A program made the position numbers and the translations under genes. From Rhodothalassiaceae bacterium (lineage in GTDB: Bacteria > Pseudomonadota > Alphaproteobacteria > Sphingomonadales > Rhodothalassiaceae), in NCBI GenBank assembly GCA_026004935.1, contig BPKC01000001.1, positions 2,181,381 through 2,245,380 on the forward strand: a stretch of 64,000 nt of DNA, given 5' to 3'. Shown here piece by piece: positions 59,192 to 64,000 of this stretch. Numbering within the stretch: position 1 is the stretch's first letter; each line of letters opens with the position of its first letter. The notes below the pieces were generated by a model that was not told the DNA's origin, made no database searches, and saw only the letters and a program-made list of their open reading frames with translations.

Positions 59192-59201
59192 TGCCTTCTC
59201 C

Positions 59202-60383
59202 CTAGTGCGCGTGGCCTTCGCCAAGCTGCGACTTCAGCAGGATCGATTTGAGGAAAAATGCCCCCCGACCGACGACCTTCTGACCGGCGACAAGACCGTC
59301 ACGCACAGCCACCCAGTCGTCACTGACATCTTCCACGGCCACCGGAACCGGGCGATATCCACCGTCTTCGGCAAGAAAGACAACGGACTCGCCTTCCAGC
59401 ATCGTGATGGCGGACGCCGGCACAGCCAGCACCTCCCGCCCGGCGGCAATCGGTATCGCCACCTCGACATATTCTCCGGGATGCAGACGATCTCCTGCAT
59501 TCGCCACCAGGATCCGCACGGGCAATGTCCGGGTCTGCTCATCAAGTTTGTGATAGATTTGCTGGATCCGTCCGCTGATCGGCTCTCCATCGGGAAGCAG
59601 CACGCGCACCTGCTGCCCAGCCTTCAGGAAAGACGCCTGTTCGGGCCGGATCTGGGCACGCACCCACACCTGCCGCTCATCTGCGATCTCAAGCAGGGAG
59701 CGGCCGGGTTCCACATATTCCCCGAGGATAAAGTCGTCTGCGATGACGGTTCCGTCTCGCGGTGCCAGAAGGTCAAACTCTCCGGTCGCCAGGGCCGGGT
59801 CATCGCGACTGACGAGAGCATCCACCTGTTCCGGGGTCATTCCGAAGGCGAGAACCCTCGCCCGGGCGAGATCGGCTGCCACCTGAGCGGCAATGTAGCG
59901 TCGCTCCGACACCACCTCGCGCCCGAGCGCACGAACACGGCGCCACTCCCGACTGGCCGTGATCAATTGTCCCTGGGCCTCGGCCATCCGGGTGCTTGAG
60001 AGCGTAACCAGCGGCTGGCCGGACCTGACCTCGTCCCCAAGGCGGACATGCCGTGCCACGACCTGGCCTGCAATACGCGGTGCCACGATGGCCGCACGAT
60101 ACTGGTTGAGCCGAACCTCGCCCGGTGCGCGGATGTCATCAGAAATCCGTCGTTTTCCGACGGTCACAACCACGATCTCGGCACCCGCCTTGCGCACCAC
60201 CTCTTCCGGGATGAAGCGCGCCTGCTCCTGCTCATGCTCTTCGGCATGATCTGCCTCCGTCTCATCCGCCCCTGCCGGGCTGATGTTCACCACAAGGACG
60301 GCGGCGATCACCGCGATAAAAAGACCGCCGGTGGTTGAAAACCATTTGCGGATACCTGTCACCGTCTTGTCGTCAGTCTTCAT
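59202..60383 (-). CDS. RND efflux periplasmic adaptor (CzcB/CusB family)
   Basis: This 393-residue membrane fusion protein has an N-terminal membrane anchor (GLFIAVIAAVLVVNISPAGA) and a His/Glu-rich patch (ETEADHAEEHEQEQ) that may bind metal. The lipoyl/beta-barrel parts are APGEVRLNQYRAAIVAPRIAGQVV, FDLLAPRDGTVIADDFILGEYV and IRPEQASFLKAGQQVRV. It bridges pump and outer membrane channel. MKTDDKTVTG is chosen as start, overlapping the channel gene end. Confidence 0.87.
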   Translation of the reverse strand: MKTDDKTVTGIRKWFSTTGGLFIAVIAAVLVVNISPAGADETEADHAEEHEQEQARFIPEEVVRKAGAEIVVVTVGKRRISDDIRAPGEVRLNQYRAAIVAPRIAGQVVARHVRLGDEVRSGQPLVTLSSTRMAEAQGQLITASREWRRVRALGREVVSERRYIAAQVAADLARARVLAFGMTPEQVDALVSRDDPALATGEFDLLAPRDGTVIADDFILGEYVEPGRSLLEIADERQVWVRAQIRPEQASFLKAGQQVRVLLPDGEPISGRIQQIYHKLDEQTRTLPVRILVANAGDRLHPGEYVEVAIPIAAGREVLAVPASAITMLEGESVVFLAEDGGYRPVPVAVEDVSDDWVAVRDGLVAGQKVVGRGAFFLKSILLKSQLGEGHAH

Positions 60384-61642
60384 GATCCATTCTCCAGCCA
60401 CGCCTGAACCCGGGAAGACGTGCCAAGCCATCCAAACCAGCTCGTCCAGAGCTGTTCCTCGACCTGGATCCCCGCTTGCTCGGTTGCGAATGTCTGATTG
60501 ATTTGAAGGATGAATTCGGGCACCCCGATATCGCCGGTCCGCCACAAGCGCCGGAGCAGTTCACGCTGTTCCTCCAGCGGGACCTGGCCTTCCTGCCGCC
60601 AGCCATGCCAGGCCTCGACCGCCAGGCGATAGCGACGGATGCTTTCGGCCACGCGCGCCTGCATCAGACGCAGAGTGTTGGCCAGATTGCGCTCGGCCGA
60701 CAGGGTTCCCGCCCGAGCCGCATCCACCTCCGCCCGGAAGCTGTTGCGCACCGGCAGGGGCACGGACAGGCCGAGACCAAAGGCCGTCGTCCGTTCCCGA
60801 CGCCCCAGGGGATCAAGACCACCCCGCTCACGCCCGAGGTTGAAAGATATGGCCGGATCCGGTACCCGCGCCTTGCGGGCGACACGCCACAGAGCCTGTG
60901 CCGCCTCGGTTTCCGCGCGGGCCAGTGCCACTTCCGGCAGCCGCCGGATCTCCTCCTCCGTCAGGTCAGAAACCTGCTCCGTTGGCGCCGGACCGAGTGG
61001 CGGGGGCGGAAGATCGCTTGGCCCCGTGATCGCTTGGAGAGCCTCGCGGGCCTCGGAAAAGGCCAGCTGCGCCATGCTGTAGCTGGCGCGGGCCTCTGCA
61101 AGGGCAAGCCTTGCGGTCAGCAGAGATGCCTGGGGGATGTCGCCTTCGCGCCAGCGGCGCTCGGCAATGGTCAGGAATTCTTCGTCAAGCGCAAGTCGCC
61201 TGGAAGCCAGATCCCGCCGCTCCCTCGCCGCATGGAACCGGGCAAGAGCATTCAGAAGATTGGTGGTCAGCTGCTTGCGGAGGATCCGGTACCGGGTTTC
61301 TGCAGCCTTGAGCGCGGCAGCGCCGACCGCCTTGCGAGCCGCTCTCTTGCCGACGACATTGAAACGCTGGGTGACACCCACCCGGGCTCCGTTGTCGAGT
61401 GCATTGTCGTATTCGAGATCCAGTTCCGGATTGTACAGGGGTTGACCGGCAGCACGCATGCGCGCCTCAGCCGCGTCGACGTCAGCCCTGGCTGCCAGCA
61501 ATGCAGGATGATTCGCAAGGATCTGGGCCACGTAATCCCGCAGAGCCAGACCAGCTCCCTGTCCGCGGACTTCGGAAACCGGCAAGCCCAGAATGAACAG
61601 ACCCAGAATGATGGCCGAAACGGCCATTCGTATAACCGACAT
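60380..61642 (-). CDS. Outer membrane efflux channel (CzcC/TolC family)
   Basis: This 420-residue channel has a signal peptide (MSVIRMAVSAIILGLFILGLP) and two OEP repeats: LALRDYVAQILANHPALLAARADVDAAEARM with NPELDLEYDNALDNGARVGVTQRF, and EVALARAETEAAQALWRVARKARVPDPAISFNLGRERG. The family pairs with CzcB/CzcA. The frame opens two codons earlier at a TTG; I chose the ATG at 61640-61642. It is intact. Confidence 0.86.
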   Translation of the reverse strand: MSVIRMAVSAIILGLFILGLPVSEVRGQGAGLALRDYVAQILANHPALLAARADVDAAEARMRAAGQPLYNPELDLEYDNALDNGARVGVTQRFNVVGKRAARKAVGAAALKAAETRYRILRKQLTTNLLNALARFHAARERRDLASRRLALDEEFLTIAERRWREGDIPQASLLTARLALAEARASYSMAQLAFSEAREALQAITGPSDLPPPPLGPAPTEQVSDLTEEEIRRLPEVALARAETEAAQALWRVARKARVPDPAISFNLGRERGGLDPLGRRERTTAFGLGLSVPLPVRNSFRAEVDAARAGTLSAERNLANTLRLMQARVAESIRRYRLAVEAWHGWRQEGQVPLEEQRELLRRLWRTGDIGVPEFILQINQTFATEQAGIQVEEQLWTSWFGWLGTSSRVQAWLENGS

Positions 61643-61725
61643 GTCCAAACCCTCGGCTTTGGGAAAATCTATCGATGCGCGAGTCCAACTTCACTCACGC
61701 AACACGACGGAAAAACGGCCAAGGG

Positions 61726-62109
61726 TCAGGAGTTTGGAGGAGGAACGGGAGGAGCGGAAAAGAGCTTCGCAGGCCAGGGATGTCGGGAAGGCGAACCGCG
61801 ATCCGGACCAACGCCATCATGCATGCTGGTAGCGGCGGCCAGCACTGTCATGAAATGGAGGCCATGACAGCCATCATGGCACTCTCCCGTCATAAGGCCG
61901 CCGCCTGTCTGGCCCCGCGGCACAGCGGGAAGCCTGGCCATTTCCATCATCTTCGCGCTTGTCGCCGACACGGTCGGCATGGAGGGTTGCGCCTGCGCCT
62001 GGTTGAAAGCGCGCGGATCCAGCATGGTGACATCCACCAGCTGGAGCATGACGAACAGCGCCATCCAGGCGATCTTGGCAACCTTCGGCAAGCGCAAGGC
62101 TCCTGACAT
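61726..62109 (-). CDS. Small Cys/His-containing protein leading the efflux operon
   Basis: This 127-residue protein has a hydrophobic N-terminal helix (IAWMALFVMLQLVDVTML), a cluster GECHDGCHGLHFMTV with two Cys and three His in 12 residues, and a Pro-rich end (LFSAPPVPPPN). Small exported Cys/His proteins with Pro-rich tails often open metal efflux operons; this one is probably periplasmic and metal-binding. The start is by position and is uncertain. It lies 84 bp before the channel gene. Confidence 0.5.
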   Translation of the reverse strand: MSGALRLPKVAKIAWMALFVMLQLVDVTMLDPRAFNQAQAQPSMPTVSATSAKMMEMARLPAVPRGQTGGGLMTGECHDGCHGLHFMTVLAAATSMHDGVGPDRGSPSRHPWPAKLFSAPPVPPPNS

Positions 62110-62312
62110 CTTCCATTCAGCCCCCCATGGGGATGGGGGCTTCCCGATATCACGACTGGCCGCCTCCCGCAAGGCCGTCCGCCACCTCATGGACCATGAG
62201 CAACCGCAGGAAGCATGTGCCATTCTTGCAAGCACCCGCCCTGGTGGCTAAGGATGCATGATGTGCGGGCGGGGGCCGAACAGGGGAGCAAGAAGGGGAA
62301 AGGGGGCGCAAC

Positions 62313-63479
62313 ATGGGGGCGCCGATCCGCACGCTTGTGGTGGTGGGCACGCGGCCGGAGGCGATCAAGCTTGCGCCCGTGATCCGGCGGCTCCGCGCCG
62401 ATCACCGCTTCGCCCTCACCGTCTGCGCCACGGGTCAGCACCGCGGCCTGCTCGATGACGCGCTTGCGGCCTTCGGGATCAAGCCCGACATCGATCTGGA
62501 CCTCATGACGCCGGACCAGCGGCCGGCGGTGCTGGCGGCGCGGGTGCTCCAGGCGCTCGACGGGCTGCTGGCGCAGCGGCGGTTCGACTGGATGCTCGTG
62601 CAGGGCGACACCGTGACGACGCTGGCGGCCGCCGAGGCCGCCTTCTACGCCCGCGTGCCGCTTGCGCATGTGGAAGCCGGCCTGCGCAGCGGCGACCTCC
62701 GCCAACCCTTCCCGGAGGAGGGCCAGCGCGCGATGGTGGCCCGCATCGCCGACCTGCATTTCGCGCCCACCGAGGAGGCGCGCGGCAATCTGCTGGCCGA
62801 GGGGGTCGACTGGCGGCGCATCCATGTCACCGGCAACACCGGCATCGATGCGCTGCTGACGATGGCCGAGGCCGTGCGTGGGTCGGATGCGTGCGACCGC
62901 GACGATGTCGACGGTGCCCTGCGGCAGGAGCGCGGCCCGGATACGCGGCGCCTGCTGCTTGTCACCGCCCATCGCCGGGAGAACCTGGGTGACGGACTCG
63001 CTCGCATCTGCGTACGGCGCTGCACGCAGTTAGCGGAGCGTACGGATATCGAGATCGTCTGGCCCCTGCATCCCAATCCGGCCGTGGGCAAGGCCGTCCC
63101 GCCCCTTCTCGGCGCCCACCCACGCATCCGGCTGATCGCGCCGCCCGACTACCGCGCCTTCGTGAGGCTGCTGCTTGAGGCCGAGATCGTGCTGACCGAT
63201 TCGGGCGGTCTGCAGGAGGAGGCGCCGGCGCTGGGCAGGCCGGTGCTCGTGCTGCGGGACGTGACCGAACGGCCCGAGGCGGTGGCGGCGGGGGCGGCAC
63301 GGCTCGTCGGCACGGATCCGGACCGCATCCTGGGCGAGGCGATGCGCCTGCTGGACGACCCGGCCGCCTACGCCGCCATGGCCCGCCCGCGCCTCATTTT
63401 CGGCGACGGAAACGCCGCGGAGCGGATCGTCAAGGTGCTGGCGAAGGTCACGGAAGGAAGAGACAGGCTGACGAAGTAG
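62313..63479 (+). CDS. wecB: UDP-N-acetylglucosamine 2-epimerase, non-hydrolysing
   Basis: This 388-residue enzyme converts UDP-GlcNAc to UDP-ManNAc for envelope polysaccharide. It has TLVVVGTRPEAIKLAPVI, VQGDTVTTLAAAEAAFYARVPLAHVEAGLRSG, the FPEEGQR motif, TGNTGIDALL, VTAHRRENLGDG and LTDSGGLQEEAPALGRPVLVLRDVTERPE, all standard. It is divergent from the metal operon with 200 bp between. It is intact. Confidence 0.92.
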   Translation: MGAPIRTLVVVGTRPEAIKLAPVIRRLRADHRFALTVCATGQHRGLLDDALAAFGIKPDIDLDLMTPDQRPAVLAARVLQALDGLLAQRRFDWMLVQGDTVTTLAAAEAAFYARVPLAHVEAGLRSGDLRQPFPEEGQRAMVARIADLHFAPTEEARGNLLAEGVDWRRIHVTGNTGIDALLTMAEAVRGSDACDRDDVDGALRQERGPDTRRLLLVTAHRRENLGDGLARICVRRCTQLAERTDIEIVWPLHPNPAVGKAVPPLLGAHPRIRLIAPPDYRAFVRLLLEAEIVLTDSGGLQEEAPALGRPVLVLRDVTERPEAVAAGAARLVGTDPDRILGEAMRLLDDPAAYAAMARPRLIFGDGNAAERIVKVLAKVTEGRDRLTK

Positions 63480-63525
63480 AATCTCTTTCTGGGCATTTCC
63501 CCGCTAGCCCACCAATTTCAGTTGG

Positions 63526-64000
63526 TTAGTCAAGATTCGTATCATGCTCTTCTAGTTCCCTCATCTCGCCGGTCTCGGGATTCCAGAAAACAAATTGCCA
63601 GTCATCCCCGACCGGCTCCACCTGATCGTGTATGACAAAAGCCCTCCCGTTAGGGCTGTCGGTTTCGTACGCATACGCCAAAATCTTTTCACCATCACCC
63701 AGTAGATCGGCAAAGACGGGCTGCAGAATCCGCCGCTCTACCAATTGGCCCTGAATGCGGACTCCAACCACACTGCCCGGCTTATAAATGGCCAGCCAGC
63801 CTTTGGGAGCCGTTGGGATAGTAACGGGAGGCGCCACCTCGCTGGGAGACAGTGTTGTCGCCCACCGCTGGAGTTTCTCCATAAAATCGCGTGTCAGCAT
63901 AGCGCCTTCCAATGCGAGCTCTGCGCCTTCAGCAAGGTGAGCGAGATAATCCTGAAAATGAAGAAAGACATCCTCTGTAAGTCGTAATCCGCCATAAACC
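63526..64000 (-). CDS. Hypothetical protein, 5'-truncated by the window edge
   Basis: The frame is open from the stop at 63526 through the right edge, giving at least 158 residues. Upstream of the internal MLTRDFMEKLQRW the frame reads sensibly as GGLRLTEDVFLHFQDYLAHL, so the true start is probably outside. The middle has a short beta pattern (GWLAIYKPGSVVGVRIQGQLVERRIL) and the end is acidic (ETGEMRELEEHDTNLD). GC is lower (about 53%) than in neighbouring genes, suggesting acquisition. No family recognised. Confidence 0.5.
   Translation of the reverse strand, partial: VYGGLRLTEDVFLHFQDYLAHLAEGAELALEGAMLTRDFMEKLQRWATTLSPSEVAPPVTIPTAPKGWLAIYKPGSVVGVRIQGQLVERRILQPVFADLLGDGEKILAYAYETDSPNGRAFVIHDQVEPVGDDWQFVFWNPETGEMRELEEHDTNLD

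Noticed and set aside
1-64000. tRNA, rRNA or riboswitch genes
   Set aside because: I saw no cloverleaf, rRNA motif or recognisable riboswitch core by eye; a covariance model search would be needed to be sure.

Overview
The window is chromosomal DNA of a GC-rich (roughly 70% by eye) alphaproteobacterium. The evidence is a gene set typical of that class: a gene-transfer-agent (GTA)-type structural cluster, heme A synthase (CtaA/Cox15 type), a FecI/FecR/TonB-receptor cassette and a CusCBA-like metal efflux operon with a PII-like protein. I cannot name the genus from sequence alone.

Region 1 (1-6.9 kb) and region 3 (36.5-43 kb) are two halves of one GTA-like cluster. The left half holds portal (g3-like), g3.5-like, prohead protease (g4-like) and major capsid (g5-like). 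The right half holds the 3' part of g13 (DUF2163), the g14-like NlpC/P60 peptidase, a g15-like tail hub without the TIM-barrel domain, and a DUF2793 gene. Homologues of g6-g12 are absent from the window. The cluster is further disturbed by a low-GC tail fused to the portal, two unrelated genes on the opposite strand, and three arrays of palindromic REP/BIME-like repeats. I see these repeats nowhere else in the window.

Region 2 (about 6.95-36.57 kb) is a Mu-like siphophage prophage inserted in the GTA cluster in inverted orientation. A LexA-like repressor is divergent from ner, a MuA-type DDE transposase and a MuB-type ATPase. The late operon runs leftward: lysis genes, small and large terminase, portal, MuF, gpG-like protein, protease/scaffold, decoration, capsid, connectors, tail tube, tail chaperone with a -1 slippery site, tape measure, tail tip and fibers. 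Its right end has tandem transposase-site-like repeats at 6950. Its left end is gone: the frame after MuB is fused to the GTA g13 gene. Large terminase, portal and MuF each carry a one-base homopolymer frameshift, and a small lipoprotein gene also looks frameshifted. Tail and lysis genes are open, so the prophage looks trapped and unable to package DNA.

Region 4 (43-64 kb) is ordinary chromosome with intact genes: an alpha/beta hydrolase; a TonB receptor with its FecR anti-sigma and ECF sigma factors; ctaA, cutA and rplM-rpsI with a clear terminator; a globin-coupled chemoreceptor; UDP-glucose dehydrogenase with a UDP-sugar epimerase; a five-gene heavy-metal RND efflux operon; wecB; and a partial unknown gene at the right edge.
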